A DNA stretch of 64,000 nt from Azospirillum brasilense (GTDB lineage: Bacteria; Pseudomonadota; Alphaproteobacteria; Azospirillales; Azospirillaceae), in contig NZ_VITI01000003.1 in assembly GCF_007827795.1 (NCBI RefSeq), positions 94,090 through 158,089 of the forward strand. Reading direction: 5' to 3'. Below the pieces are notes generated by a model that did not search any database, was not told where the DNA came from, and worked only from the letters and a program-made list of their open reading frames with translations. Shown here in pieces: positions 8,805 through 17,776 of the stretch (position 1 is the first letter of the stretch; every line of letters begins with the position of its first letter). Both the position numbers and the translations under genes were made by a program.

Positions 8805-9488
8805 ATGGAATTCTACCTAGGTACCGTCTTTCCATTCGCCGGCAACTTCGCCCCGGTGAACACGCAGCAATGCCTGGGACAGGCCGTCAACACCGCCCAG
8901 TACCAAGCCCTCTGGGCGGTCACGGCCGGGGCCTTCGGCGGCGGGCAGAACGCTCCGACGTTCAACCTGCCCGACCTGCGCGGCCGTCTGATGGTGGGTA
9001 CGGGGACCAGCCCCTACACCAGTTCCACGATCAACACTGGCAATTCGGGCGGCACGCAGTTCACGACGATCAGCGGCGCCAACCTGCCGGTGCACACCCA
9101 CGCCGCATCCTTCCAGGGCAGCAGCGCGGGCGGCAGCCTGCCGTTCACCGCGACGGTCACGGTGCCTCTGAACCCGGCCGTCGGCACCAGCAACAGCCCG
9201 TCCGCCATTCCTGCGGTGCTGGGCGGGCAGTTCATCGATCCGAGCACCGACGTAACCGTCAACGGGCCCTACATCCCGGCGTCGAGCTTGCCGACACCGC
9301 CCACCGGAAGCTCACTGACCGGCGCGCTCTCCACCCAGGGCACGGTCAGCGGGGGTCCCACGGGCGCCAGCATCGCCGTCAGCGCGGGGGGCGGTGTCGC
9401 CGGCCCGGCCCCTTTCAACAACCTGCAGCCTTATCAGTCGCTGTTCTTCTTCATCTTCATGCTGGGCTACTTCCCGTCGCGTGATTGA
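8805..9488 (+). CDS. Phage tail collar domain protein (MdpB-like), copy 2
   Basis: 227 residues with GGAGA a few bases before the ATG. It has the same order of motifs as its paralogue: MEFYLGTVFPFAGNFAP, CLGQAVNTAQYQALWAV, FNLPDLRGRLMVGTG, LPVHTHAASF and the C-terminal NNLQPYQSLFFFIFMLGYFPSRD. The middle differs most (Pro/Ser/Thr-rich linker). The gene's last 32 bases overlap the 3' end of the minus-strand hydrolase gene. Two paralogues flanking a DUF6916-type gene suggest a duplicated structural pair, but the function is not established. Confidence 0.9.
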   Translation: MEFYLGTVFPFAGNFAPVNTQQCLGQAVNTAQYQALWAVTAGAFGGGQNAPTFNLPDLRGRLMVGTGTSPYTSSTINTGNSGGTQFTTISGANLPVHTHAASFQGSSAGGSLPFTATVTVPLNPAVGTSNSPSAIPAVLGGQFIDPSTDVTVNGPYIPASSLPTPPTGSSLTGALSTQGTVSGGPTGASIAVSAGGGVAGPAPFNNLQPYQSLFFFIFMLGYFPSRD

Positions 9489-11268
9489 CGCGGAGAGCCC
9501 CGGTCCCTTCCGGTGGGCCGGGGCCCTTCCCGCGCACGGTGCCCGTCGCGCCCGTGCCGATGCGGTCCAGCAGGTCATCCAGCAGGTCGGCGAAGCGCTC
9601 CCGCGCGGCGCGTTCCATCAGGCTGTGATCGGCCCCGGCGAGTCGCTCCATCAGCAAGCCGCCCATCCGGCGCAGGCGTCCGCCGCCGGCCCCGGCCTGT
9701 GACTCCAACTCGCCCAGGGTCACGTCGCCCTCGCTGTGCACCATCAGCGTGCGGACACCGCGGTCGGACAGCGCCTGGAAGGCGTGGAGCACGTCGTCCC
9801 GCGCGTAGCCCCGCCCCGTCAGCCCGGCGCGCAGCCGGCCGGCCCTGATGCGCAGGCGACGGGCCGCGCGCTCTGACAGCCCGCGGGCGACGCGCGACGC
9901 CTTGCGGTCCTGGCGCAGGATGGCCCGCCACACCGCCGGCTCGGTCAACCGGGTAAGATAGGCGGCGGCCGGCTTCACCGCGCTGCCGATGGCCTCCTCC
10001 TGCGTCACCCCGTCCCCCAGAACGAAACGGCCCGGATTGACCAGCGCCAGCCCGACCACGCGCGGGTCGGCCAGCGCCACGTGCAGCGCCACCGCGGCGC
10101 CGGCGCACAGCCCCACGGCAACCGCGGCTCCATGCCCCGCCGCCGCCAGGGCGTCCAGCCCGGCCTGCGCGTCCTCCACCATGTCCCGGCAGTAGATCAG
10201 CCCGTCGCGGCGCCCCGGCTTCGACGCGCTGTCCCCCAGCCCGCCCAGATCCATGCGCAGGGAGGCGATTCCCCGCGCCGCCAGACGCCGGGCCAGCCGC
10301 ACCGACATGCGCCCGGTACCGGTGTGCGGCGTGGCGCCGCTGTTCAGAAGCAGAACGGCGGGCCGCTCCGCGGCGGCGGCGGGCTCGCAGAGAATGCCGA
10401 ACAGACCGGCGCCGGGACCGAAGCGGAGCGGGCGCTCCACCGCACCGGCGAGCCCCAAACGCGGGGTGGAGGCGTCCGCCACCCGCCCCGGTTCGGCGGG
10501 TGCCATGCCCTGCGCCAGCCAGGCCGCCACCCGCGCGAAGGCCGGGCAGTCCAGGACCGCGTGCTGGACGCTGGTCATCAGACGCGCGTGATCGGAAAAG
10601 GGCGCTTCCTCGACCGCGGCCCCCAACGCGCGGAACCGCTCCGCCAGGGCGGCGGCGCGGCCCTCCGGGCGGTCGAGGATCAGCACGCGCCGCGCCGGGG
10701 CCTCCGTCATCCGCGTGAGGTCGAGCGCCCGCAGGGCCTCCGCCGTCTCCGGCGTCAGGCGGAAGCCGGCGCTGTCGATCCCCGACGGCCCCACCGCGGG
10801 CGGGGCGCCCGCCGGCCGTTCGGCGAGCAGCGCCACCGCCCGCAACTCCTGCAGGAAGGCCCGGCCCGAGGGGAAAGGCGCCAGAAGGGCCAGCGAATCC
10901 GCTCCCGCCGCGCGCGCGGCCGCCACGGCGAGCAGGGCTCCCAGCCGCAAGCCGACCAGAGCCACCTCTTCCACCCCCGTGGCGGTACGCAGATGGTCAA
11001 CCGCCGCGCGGATGCCGCCGATCCATGAGTCCAGGCGGGCCGGATCGCCCTCCCCGCCGACGCTGTTTCCGGTGCCGGGGTAATCGAAACGCAGAGCCGG
11101 CAGCCCCGCCGCGGCCAGAGCCTCGGCGAAGCGGCGCCACGCCCGGTGGGTGGCCAGCGCCTCTCCGCCATAGGGCGCGCACAGCACGACGCCGCGCCGC
11201 CCTCCCGCCGGGTGCAGCCAGCCGAAACAACCTTCGAACAGAATGGGCACGGACGGTTCGGGCGTCAT
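9457..11268 (-). CDS. Double alpha/beta-hydrolase protein with non-serine nucleophile positions
   Basis: 603 residues with two alpha/beta-hydrolase folds in one chain. The N-terminal half (about 1-260) resembles exosortase-system-associated hydrolases: YPGTGNS at 63-69, then GLRLG at 106-110, where Arg stands where G-x-S-x-G has serine. The C-terminal half (about 280-570) has MDLGGLGDS and GLCAG at 386-390, with Cys at the nucleophile position and GADHSL around His548 as the candidate catalytic histidine. Start ATG 11268 overlaps the upstream glycosidase stop by 4 nt, showing translational coupling as the last gene of a six-gene operon with a carrier protein and an amino acid:carrier ligase. 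A role in releasing or transferring an acyl/aminoacyl group is inference. The 3' end overlaps the convergent collar gene by 32 bp. Confidence 0.85.
   Translation of the reverse strand: MTPEPSVPILFEGCFGWLHPAGGRRGVVLCAPYGGEALATHRAWRRFAEALAAAGLPALRFDYPGTGNSVGGEGDPARLDSWIGGIRAAVDHLRTATGVEEVALVGLRLGALLAVAAARAAGADSLALLAPFPSGRAFLQELRAVALLAERPAGAPPAVGPSGIDSAGFRLTPETAEALRALDLTRMTEAPARRVLILDRPEGRAAALAERFRALGAAVEEAPFSDHARLMTSVQHAVLDCPAFARVAAWLAQGMAPAEPGRVADASTPRLGLAGAVERPLRFGPGAGLFGILCEPAAAAERPAVLLLNSGATPHTGTGRMSVRLARRLAARGIASLRMDLGGLGDSASKPGRRDGLIYCRDMVEDAQAGLDALAAAGHGAAVAVGLCAGAAVALHVALADPRVVGLALVNPGRFVLGDGVTQEEAIGSAVKPAAAYLTRLTEPAVWRAILRQDRKASRVARGLSERAARRLRIRAGRLRAGLTGRGYARDDVLHAFQALSDRGVRTLMVHSEGDVTLGELESQAGAGGGRLRRMGGLLMERLAGADHSLMERAARERFADLLDDLLDRIGTGATGTVRGKGPGPPEGTGALRVNHATGSSPA
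9497..9524. terminator. GC hairpin between convergent genes
   Basis: GCCCCGG at 9497-9503 pairs with CCGGGGC at 9518-9524, just after the stop of the second collar gene. There is no T-run, and the hairpin lies inside the last codons of the opposite hydrolase gene, so it is only a possible terminator. Confidence 0.35.
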
Positions 11269-13706
11269 GCGGTCCCCCGGTAGCGCGTCGGGTCCAGGCC
11301 GTTCAACGCATGGACCTCGCCATCGGGCACCGCCGCGGCGGGGTGGCGCGGGATCAGCCGAACCCGGCGTTCCACCCCCGGCGGCAGATGGAACCACTCC
11401 TCCTCCGCCCGGAATCCGTCGTCCTCGATGTGGACGGAGCGGGCAAGCCGCCGGCTGGACAGGATCAGGGCCCACCCCTCCGCCGTCCGCTCCACGCGGG
11501 CGCCGAAGCCCAGCTCCGTGCGCTCCATCCGCCCGCCCTGCGGGAAGTAAAAGGCCTCCGCCACCGCGGCGCCGGTGCGCGCGTCGGAGAGCGCCGCCAC
11601 CACCACGTCGTGGGCGGGCGGGCCGAAACGGTAGGCACCGGTCAGATCGACGAAGCGGTCGGGCAAAGACGCCGCCGGGATGACCTGGGCGCTGCGCGGC
11701 GGCAGGGTGACCGTCCGCTCGGCCCGCAGCACCGGCACCGCCCCCCGCCGCAGGGCGGTCAGGGTCAGCACCGCCTCCACCGGCTCCGCCGTCTCGTTCA
11801 GCAGATGGATCGCCAGCCCGTTCACCCCCTCGTCGCTCAGCAGGACCTGCACGGGCCGGAAGGCGCGGCGCAGCGCGTGCCACGCCGCCTTCGGCACGCC
11901 CGCGGAATCGACCACGCCCCAGCCGGCCCCCGGCCAAACGTCCTGGAACATCCAGACCAACCCGCCCGCGCATGATGAGCCGACCCGCCGCCACTCCGCG
12001 AAGACGGCCTCCATGACCTCCCCCGTCACCGCGCGCGACAGCCGCGCGTAGCGGTCGGGGTCCTCGTAGCGCAGAAGCATGGGATCGACGCCGTACAGGC
12101 CGCGCAGGTAATGGTCCCGCACATCCTCGAAATCCCACGGGGCGCCGGGGTCGCGCGGCACGCGCGCCTTCCAGCGCGGGGCGTGGACCGCCGGCACGCC
12201 GGGCAGCGCTTCGGCTCCCGGCATGTTGGCGAAGGCGAGGCATTCGGAGGCGAAACGGACATTTGCCTGGCGCGCGTCCTCCAGCGGGCGGAGATAGGCC
12301 CCGACGCCGTAATAGTGGGTCACGCCCGCATCGGCGGCGAAGGGCAGCGGCCCGCCGGTCGGGGAGTTGGCGACGTACGGCACGTCAGGCCGCCCCCGCT
12401 CCGCCTCGTCCCGCAGGACACTGTCAAACAGAGGCTGGCTCCAGCGCTCGCGCGGCAGGCCGAGCATGGCCGCCTGCTGCTCCGCCTCGCTGCCGCCGCA
12501 AAGCACCGCCAGCGAGGGCGAGGCCTGGACCCGGTCGAGGAGCTGCGCCGCCTCCCGCCGGGCGCCGTCGAGGAACGGCTCGTCGGCCGGATAGTCGAAA
12601 TTGGCGAACATGAAGTCCTGCCAGACGAGTATCCCCATCTCGTCGCACAGGTCGAAGAAGGCGTCAGCCTCGTAGGCGGCGATGCCCGGCACCCGCAGCA
12701 TGGTCATGCCGGCCTGCCGCGCCAAGTCCAGCCAGGGGGCGTAGGCGTCCCGCGTCCCCGGCAAGGCCACGATGTCCGGGCTGCTCCAGCAGGCGCCGCG
12801 GCAGAAGACGCGCTCTCCATTGATGCGCAGGGCGAAGCCGTCGCCGGGCTCCCGCTCGATGCGGCGGAAGCCGGTGCGGCCCAAATCGATGCGCGCGTCG
12901 CCCACCACCGCGCGCACGGTGTGGAGCGTCGGGCTGCCGTGGCTGTGCAGCCACCAGGGTGCGACCTCCGGCAGGCGGACGTCGCCGCGCAATTCCCCCG
13001 TCCCGGTCCAGCGGAGCGGCGCCCGCGCCTCCCCTACCTCCAGCCATCCCGGCGGAGGAGCGGAGCCGCTCCAGTCCGCCGCCAGAGCCAGGGATAACCG
13101 GCCGTCCCGCCCATCCAGCGTGGCACGCAGATCCGCCGCGTGGACGCGCAGCAGTCCGGTTTCCGTGATGAGTTCCACCGGGCGCCAGGGGCCGACCGCC
13201 GGCACGGGCGGGCACCAGCCGGGCATATGCCCCAGCAGCGTCGTCCGCACCGCGCGCAGCCCTGCCGGCCCGGCAAGCCGGACGGGCCAGCGCCCCCGTC
13301 CCTTCTGCGCCTTCAGAACGGGATTTAGAGCGCGGAAGACGATGCGCAGCGCGTGCGTCCCGCGCAACGTCACCGGAACGTCGTGGCTCTGGAACATGCT
13401 GGCGCTGCTCAGGATGCGCTTGCCGTCCAGCCAGACCTCCGCGACCGTGGCGAGGCCATGGAAACGCAGCGTGCAAGGCCCGTCTCCGGTCAGCGTCACC
13501 CGGTACCAGACGTCGCGGTCGTGCAGGGGAAGCGGGTCGCCCAAGCGGTAGAGCCCGGCCGCGCGCAACGCCTGCGCGACGGTGCCGGGCACCGGGGCGG
13601 GCAGCCAGTCCCCCGCAGGCGTTTCCCCCGGTTCGGTCACGCACAGCTCCCACCCCGCGGACAGGGGCGTCACGCTGCGGCCCGTCACGGCGTGAAGGCG
13701 CGCCAT
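11265..13706 (-). CDS. Glycoside hydrolase family 2 protein (beta-mannosidase-like)
   Basis: 813 residues. It has the GH2 order: a jelly-roll sugar-binding domain (about 15-180, with VWYRVTLTG and AEVWLDGK), an immunoglobulin-like beta-sandwich, then a TIM barrel (about 290-620). Catalytic residues are present: acid/base Glu407 in VLCGGSEAEQ and nucleophile Glu488 in VRFASECLAF. GMTMLRVPG and DEMGILVWQDFMFANFDYP are typical of beta-mannosidase-like GH2. There is no signal peptide, so it should act in the cytoplasm. It starts 6 nt after the DUF1839 stop and its own stop overlaps the next start. Its presence in an aminoacyl-carrier operon suggests processing or building of a sugar conjugate, but the substrate is unknown. 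Confidence 0.88.
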   Translation of the reverse strand: MARLHAVTGRSVTPLSAGWELCVTEPGETPAGDWLPAPVPGTVAQALRAAGLYRLGDPLPLHDRDVWYRVTLTGDGPCTLRFHGLATVAEVWLDGKRILSSASMFQSHDVPVTLRGTHALRIVFRALNPVLKAQKGRGRWPVRLAGPAGLRAVRTTLLGHMPGWCPPVPAVGPWRPVELITETGLLRVHAADLRATLDGRDGRLSLALAADWSGSAPPPGWLEVGEARAPLRWTGTGELRGDVRLPEVAPWWLHSHGSPTLHTVRAVVGDARIDLGRTGFRRIEREPGDGFALRINGERVFCRGACWSSPDIVALPGTRDAYAPWLDLARQAGMTMLRVPGIAAYEADAFFDLCDEMGILVWQDFMFANFDYPADEPFLDGARREAAQLLDRVQASPSLAVLCGGSEAEQQAAMLGLPRERWSQPLFDSVLRDEAERGRPDVPYVANSPTGGPLPFAADAGVTHYYGVGAYLRPLEDARQANVRFASECLAFANMPGAEALPGVPAVHAPRWKARVPRDPGAPWDFEDVRDHYLRGLYGVDPMLLRYEDPDRYARLSRAVTGEVMEAVFAEWRRVGSSCAGGLVWMFQDVWPGAGWGVVDSAGVPKAAWHALRRAFRPVQVLLSDEGVNGLAIHLLNETAEPVEAVLTLTALRRGAVPVLRAERTVTLPPRSAQVIPAASLPDRFVDLTGAYRFGPPAHDVVVAALSDARTGAAVAEAFYFPQGGRMERTELGFGARVERTAEGWALILSSRRLARSVHIEDDGFRAEEEWFHLPPGVERRVRLIPRHPAAAVPDGEVHALNGLDPTRYRGTA

Positions 13707-13712
13707 CGTCCG

Positions 13713-14615
13713 TCACCCGTAACGGCGAAGCAGCGCGCCGAGCGCCCGGTCGTAGGCGCGCTCCATCGCCTCCAGCGGTTCCGCGTGATCGCCGAAGCGC
13801 CGCCGGTGCACGCCGCGCGCGAGTTGGAACTGAAACGCCTTGGCGGTGGCGGAGAGGGTGGCGCAGGCCTCCGCCGCGTCCGGCGGCGCGCCGATCCAGC
13901 GCGCGTACATCCCGAGAAGCTCGAAATTCGCCCCCACCTGCCGCAGCGTGTTGAAGGCGTAGAGGTGGAAATAGTCCATGGGCCGGGCGGCCAGCGTTTC
14001 CAAATGCTCGGGCAAGGCGGCGCGGTAGGCGGCGATGGGGTTCGCCATCGGACGGCGGCCCAGATGGCGGGACAGCAGCCTGCGGGACGCCTCCATCAGA
14101 GCCTCCCCCTCCAAAGCCGGGCCGCTGCGCTTCACGAACTCCACATAGGGGAACAGGGGGGCGGGGGCGAACAGGCCGTCGTAATCCTCACCCTCCAGCG
14201 TGAAGCGCCCGGCGTTGTGGATGTAGTCGAGCCGCCGCGCGCCCGTGTCCATGCCGAGGATCGCGATGGTCGTCTTGACGCGCTGCGCGCGATACGAGGT
14301 TCCCCGCGTGTCGGGCAGGTGATAGCCATCCACCTCCACCAGCACCGGGCGGCCGCGCGCTACCTGCACCGCCGCGTGCGTCTCCACCCGGTCGTAGAGG
14401 GCGAGTTCCTGCACCTCCAGCCCATAGAGGCGGCGCAGGTCCTCCGGCGGCACTTTGAAGAAGGTGAACTGGTCGCCTTCGAAATCCTGCGCGACGGTGA
14501 AGGCCAGGGCCGCCATCGGCTCCATCCCCAGCGCCCGCAGCAGCCCGAGCCAAAGGTCGGTGTAGCAGTTGGTCTCCGCCCAGTCGCGGTCCGGCCTGTC
14601 GAGCGGATGCGCCAT
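13713..14615 (-). CDS. DUF1839 family protein
   Basis: 300 residues from ATG 14615. The reading frame extends further upstream but lacks family-like sequence there, and it would overlap the ligase gene. Recognisable segments are NCYTDLWLGLLRALGMEP, DFEGDQFTFFKVPPEDLRRL and ARGRPVLVEVDGYHLPDT. These resemble DUF1839, which is known mainly from operons with amino acid:[carrier protein] ligases. The VEVDGYHLPDT segment and the following TTIAILG are reminiscent of a BtrH/cysteine-protease-like fold as in acyl-transfer enzymes, which I cannot confirm. The biochemical role is not established; transfer of the aminoacyl group from the carrier to an acceptor is a reasonable guess. Confidence 0.82.
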   Translation of the reverse strand: MAHPLDRPDRDWAETNCYTDLWLGLLRALGMEPMAALAFTVAQDFEGDQFTFFKVPPEDLRRLYGLEVQELALYDRVETHAAVQVARGRPVLVEVDGYHLPDTRGTSYRAQRVKTTIAILGMDTGARRLDYIHNAGRFTLEGEDYDGLFAPAPLFPYVEFVKRSGPALEGEALMEASRRLLSRHLGRRPMANPIAAYRAALPEHLETLAARPMDYFHLYAFNTLRQVGANFELLGMYARWIGAPPDAAEACATLSATAKAFQFQLARGVHRRRFGDHAEPLEAMERAYDRALGALLRRYG

Positions 14616-14635
14616 GCCCGGCCTCCCCTGCCCGC

Positions 14636-15583
14636 TCAGCCCCACAGGACGGCGCGCACGGCGGCCGGCCACGCCTTCACGTCGAAGCCGTGATGGCGGA
14701 ACAGCGCCAGCGCCACCCGCTCCATCCCGAAGCCGACGCAGGCCGTGTGGGCGACGGCGCCATCCGGCGTCCGCAGGTCCCACAACAGCCCGAAATGGTC
14801 CTGGTGGTAATTGAAGCTGAGGCAGGCGGTGGGCTGTTCCGCCGACGCGATGGGGATCAGCAGTTCGAACTTCAGCCCCTGGTCGCGCTGGCTGGCCGCC
14901 AGCATCCTGCCGGCCCGCCCGAAGAAGGGGTCGTTCGCCAGATCGACCGCCACCGGCAGGGCCAGCGATTCCATCAGCACCCGCCCGCGCTCCACCCAAC
15001 TCTGCCGGAAGGCCATGACCTGCTCCGGCGTGCCGGCGCGCACATACTCGCGCATCCGGAACAGCTGCATGCGCGCCGGGTCCAGCGACGGTTCATGGCG
15101 GAAGCAGTAGGAATACACATCGACCAGCGCGCCGTCGGCGGGCAGCGGCCCGCGCTCCGCGATGGTCGGGTAGACGGGGTAGCAGGCGGCCGGGGTCAGG
15201 ACGACGTTGGTCGCCATCTGGGCGTCGGTCCACTCCTCCCCCTCCTCCAGCCGACGCAGCAGGGACTGGTGGGCGCGCTCGTCGCCCTTGAAGGCGTGGA
15301 CGGTGCCGGCCAGATGCGGAAAGCTCTTCAGATAGCCGCTCTGCTCGAACTGATGGCGGGCCACCCCCGGAGGGAAACGCATCACGTCCGCGCCGTCGTC
15401 GCCGCCCCAAGTGGTGATCAGGTCGTTGAAGCGCTCCACGACATCCTCGAAGACGCCGCTGCGGCCGTAGAGCCCGTCGACCCCCGTGGGGATCAGCAGC
15501 CCGGCCGCGATCAGCGCGTCGCGGAACGCCGTTTGCCCATTCTCCGCCGGTGTACTTCCTGCCCGCATGTCCATCCGCCGCAT
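14636..15583 (-). CDS. Amino acid:[carrier protein] ligase, class II aminoacyl-tRNA synthetase-like
   Basis: 315 residues. It is homologous to the truncated seryl-tRNA-synthetase-like enzymes of Bradyrhizobium and Agrobacterium that charge a carrier protein, not tRNA. Motif 2 is [20 protein letters not shown], and motif 3 is [11 protein letters not shown] at 284-294. A Cys/Glu/Cys set (C134, E179, C282) sits where the catalytic zinc ligands are expected. No tRNA-binding arm is present. The first in-frame ATG (15583) follows GGAACGGA and lies 17 nt after the dehydrogenase stop; ATGs at 15574 and 15568 are alternatives. The cognate carrier is two genes upstream in the same operon. The amino acid (Gly or Ala in characterised relatives) cannot be read here. 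Confidence 0.9.
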   Translation of the reverse strand: MRRMDMRAGSTPAENGQTAFRDALIAAGLLIPTGVDGLYGRSGVFEDVVERFNDLITTWGGDDGADVMRFPPGVARHQFEQSGYLKSFPHLAGTVHAFKGDERAHQSLLRRLEEGEEWTDAQMATNVVLTPAACYPVYPTIAERGPLPADGALVDVYSYCFRHEPSLDPARMQLFRMREYVRAGTPEQVMAFRQSWVERGRVLMESLALPVAVDLANDPFFGRAGRMLAASQRDQGLKFELLIPIASAEQPTACLSFNYHQDHFGLLWDLRTPDGAVAHTACVGFGMERVALALFRHHGFDVKAWPAAVRAVLWG

Positions 15584-15600
15584 TCCGTTCCGAGAAGGCC

Positions 15601-16800
15601 TCAGCCGAAGAGAGTGCCGTTGTCCCTGTGCGCCAGCAGCAGGTTCGCCGTGTTGCCCAGTATCCGGTCGTTGTTGATCATCAGCGGCGCCGAGTGGGCG
15701 TCGCGCAGATGGCGGCACAGGCTGTAGGGGCTGTCGTTGCGGTAGGCGGCCAAGCCGCCGGCCAGCATCGCCTGCCCGACGATCCGCACCACCATCTCCG
15801 CCGCTTCCGTCTTCAGCGTGTTCATGGCGACCGTGAAGCCCGGCGCGGTGAGACGGTCGGGATCGTCAGCCGCCTCCTCGAACCGGGCGAGCGCGCCGCG
15901 CACCATGCCGCGCATGGTCTGAAGCCCGGCGGTCGCCTCGGCCAGCCGCCGCGCCCCCGGCGGCGGGGTGCCGGGGCGCTTGCGCGCCTCCGCCCGGATG
16001 AAGGCGGCGGCCCGCGCCACCGCGTCCGTCGCGATCCCCAGCCAGACGCTGCTCCACAGGATGTGGGTCACCGGCAGCATGGTGCGGGCGGAGATGTCGG
16101 CGTAGGGCAGCGGCAGGATCTGCGCCCGTTCGGCCTCCGCCACCAGACGGAAGCCGATGCTGCGAGTGCCCCGCATGCCCAGCGTGTCCCAGCCGCCAAT
16201 CTCCTCCAACCGCGTCTGCCCGCGCAGCACCGGCACGATGACCTGATCGGAGGGCGGCGAGTCCGCCGTGCGCCGCGCCGTCACCAGGATCGCGTCGGCC
16301 TCCGTCCCGTAGGAGATGACCGTCGCCTGCTTTTCCAGCCGGAAGGCCGCGCCTGTCGCGTCGTCGCCCGCGCTCGCCACCGCGCAGGCGCTGGAGCGGA
16401 CGTCGCCGCCGATCCCGGCCTCGGTCGTCGCGGAGGCGAGAAGAAGCTGCTCCCCGGCCAAGCGCTCCAGGAAACCGCGATGCCAGTCGCCGCCCTGACC
16501 GTGGCGCACGAGGCAGGCCACCTGGATCTGGTGCATGGCGTAGATCAGCCCGGTGGACGGGCATTGCCGGGCCAGCGCGTGGGCCACCGCCGCGGCATCG
16601 GCCAAACCGCCGCCGCCGCCGCCGAAATCCCGCGGCACCATCAGGCCGAGCAGCCGCGCCTCCTTCAGGGCGGCGAAGGCTTCGGCGGGAAAGCGCGCCT
16701 CGCGGTCCACGCTGTCCGCATGGCGCCCGGCGACGGCCGCGGCATCGGCGGCAACCTCGGGGGCCATCGCGGGCAAGCTGTCCGGTGCCGGCGCCCTCAT
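15601..16800 (-). CDS. Acyl-CoA dehydrogenase-like flavoprotein of the aminoacyl-carrier operon
   Basis: 399 residues, with the N-terminal helical domain, the mid beta-domain ([39 protein letters not shown]) and the C-terminal four-helix bundle ([40 protein letters not shown]) of the acyl-CoA dehydrogenase superfamily. The usual catalytic Glu of the C-terminal helix region is not obvious, so the reaction may differ from fatty acyl-CoA oxidation. ATG 16800 overlaps the carrier-protein stop by 4 nt (ATGA), implying coupled translation in a fixed ratio. By context, it may oxidise the amino acid while it is thioester-bound to the carrier, as flavoproteins do for prolyl carriers; this is inference. 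Confidence 0.87.
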   Translation of the reverse strand: MRAPAPDSLPAMAPEVAADAAAVAGRHADSVDREARFPAEAFAALKEARLLGLMVPRDFGGGGGGLADAAAVAHALARQCPSTGLIYAMHQIQVACLVRHGQGGDWHRGFLERLAGEQLLLASATTEAGIGGDVRSSACAVASAGDDATGAAFRLEKQATVISYGTEADAILVTARRTADSPPSDQVIVPVLRGQTRLEEIGGWDTLGMRGTRSIGFRLVAEAERAQILPLPYADISARTMLPVTHILWSSVWLGIATDAVARAAAFIRAEARKRPGTPPPGARRLAEATAGLQTMRGMVRGALARFEEAADDPDRLTAPGFTVAMNTLKTEAAEMVVRIVGQAMLAGGLAAYRNDSPYSLCRHLRDAHSAPLMINNDRILGNTANLLLAHRDNGTLFG

Positions 16801-17126
16801 CCAGCCCCCAACCCGCCCGGCGCACCGCCCAGCAAACCGGCGACCGCGGAACGGATCGCCGCGATGCTCTCGAAGGTGCGGCGGCGCAGCAGATGTTCCG
16901 GGAACTCGACGCCGTAGCGCTCCTCCAGCGCCAGCATCAGATTCACCGACCCGTGGGAGGTCAGTCCGGCGGCGTAGAGATCGTCCTCATCGGCCAGGCT
17001 GGAGGCGTCGGTGGCCAGCCAGCCGCTCTCGGCCAGAAGCGCCCGGATGTCGGCGGCGCTGACCGCCGGGGCATCGCCGCCCCGCGGCGCCGTTCCAGCC
17101 GCGATCTGCCAATCCGGTTGGCGCAT
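16797..17126 (-). CDS. Aminoacyl carrier protein (phosphopantetheine carrier)
   Basis: 109 residues, starting at ATG 17126, 7 nt after GGAGG; two upstream in-frame ATGs are too close to or upstream of that site. After an N-terminal extension of about 25 residues comes an acyl-carrier-type helix bundle. The phosphopantetheine attachment segment is DLYAAGLTSHGSVNLMLALE, with Ser57 (in TSH) aligning to the DSL serine of ordinary carriers. The atypical TSHxSVNxMLALE motif is a hallmark of carriers served by amino acid:[CP] ligases, and such a ligase is two genes downstream. As first gene of the operon it has the strongest ribosome-binding site. Confidence 0.88.
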   Translation of the reverse strand: MRQPDWQIAAGTAPRGGDAPAVSAADIRALLAESGWLATDASSLADEDDLYAAGLTSHGSVNLMLALEERYGVEFPEHLLRRRTFESIAAIRSAVAGLLGGAPGGLGAG

Positions 17127-17350
17127 GCTCATTCCTCCTACCCCCATTCAACCTCTGGCTTTCCCTGTGCCGGGACAACGCCACAAAACCTTAATTGTTC
17201 TGCGCCCTCCTCTGCTTTTCCGTATGCCTCGGGTGCTTTTCGGATGCCAACCGCTCCTCTTGCTTAACTCCTGTGGCGATTGCCGTTTCCCCGGAGGGCT
17301 CTAACTTGAGCGGCGGTTCATCCACCAATCTCATGATCGGGAGAACACCA

Positions 17351-17776
17351 ATGGCTGTGCGGCAATCGGATGCGGAATGGCGCGGCAATCTCGCCCAGGG
17401 GTCGGGCACCATGCGACTGGGCAGCGGCGCGTTCGAAGGCGCCTACTCCTTTCCGTCGCGCTTCGAGAACGGCACCGGCACCAACCCGGAGGAGCTGATC
17501 GCCGCCGCCCATGCCGGCTGCTTTTCCATGGCGCTGTCCGCCGGGCTGTCCAAGGCCGGACACACGCCGACGCGCGTGCACACCACCGCCCGCGTCCATC
17601 TGGACAAGGCCGGCGAGGGATTCGCCATCACCAAAATCGAACTGGATTGCGAGGCCGAGATCCCCGGCATCGACGCCGAGGCCTTCCAGCAGCAGGCCGA
17701 CGGCGCCAAGAAGAACTGCCCGGTGTCCAAGGCGCTGGCCGGAACGGAGATCACCCTGAACGCCCGGCTTCTGTGA
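17351..17776 (+). CDS. OsmC/Ohr family peroxiredoxin
   Basis: 141 residues from ATG 17351, behind GGGAG. Both redox cysteines of the family are present: C57 in AAAHAGCFSMALS and C123 in KKNCPVSKALAG. It would reduce organic hydroperoxides in the cytoplasm, and family members are usually dimers. FENGTGTNPEELIAAAHAGC is the typical OsmC-like core. It is divergent from the carrier-protein operon (224-bp gap), so both may share a regulatory region. It appears monocistronic. Confidence 0.92.
   Translation: MAVRQSDAEWRGNLAQGSGTMRLGSGAFEGAYSFPSRFENGTGTNPEELIAAAHAGCFSMALSAGLSKAGHTPTRVHTTARVHLDKAGEGFAITKIELDCEAEIPGIDAEAFQQQADGAKKNCPVSKALAGTEITLNARLL

Noticed and set aside
7625-9488. Prophage or tailocin
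   Set aside because: Only collar-domain proteins are present; no capsid, portal, tape-measure, lysis or integrase genes are seen.
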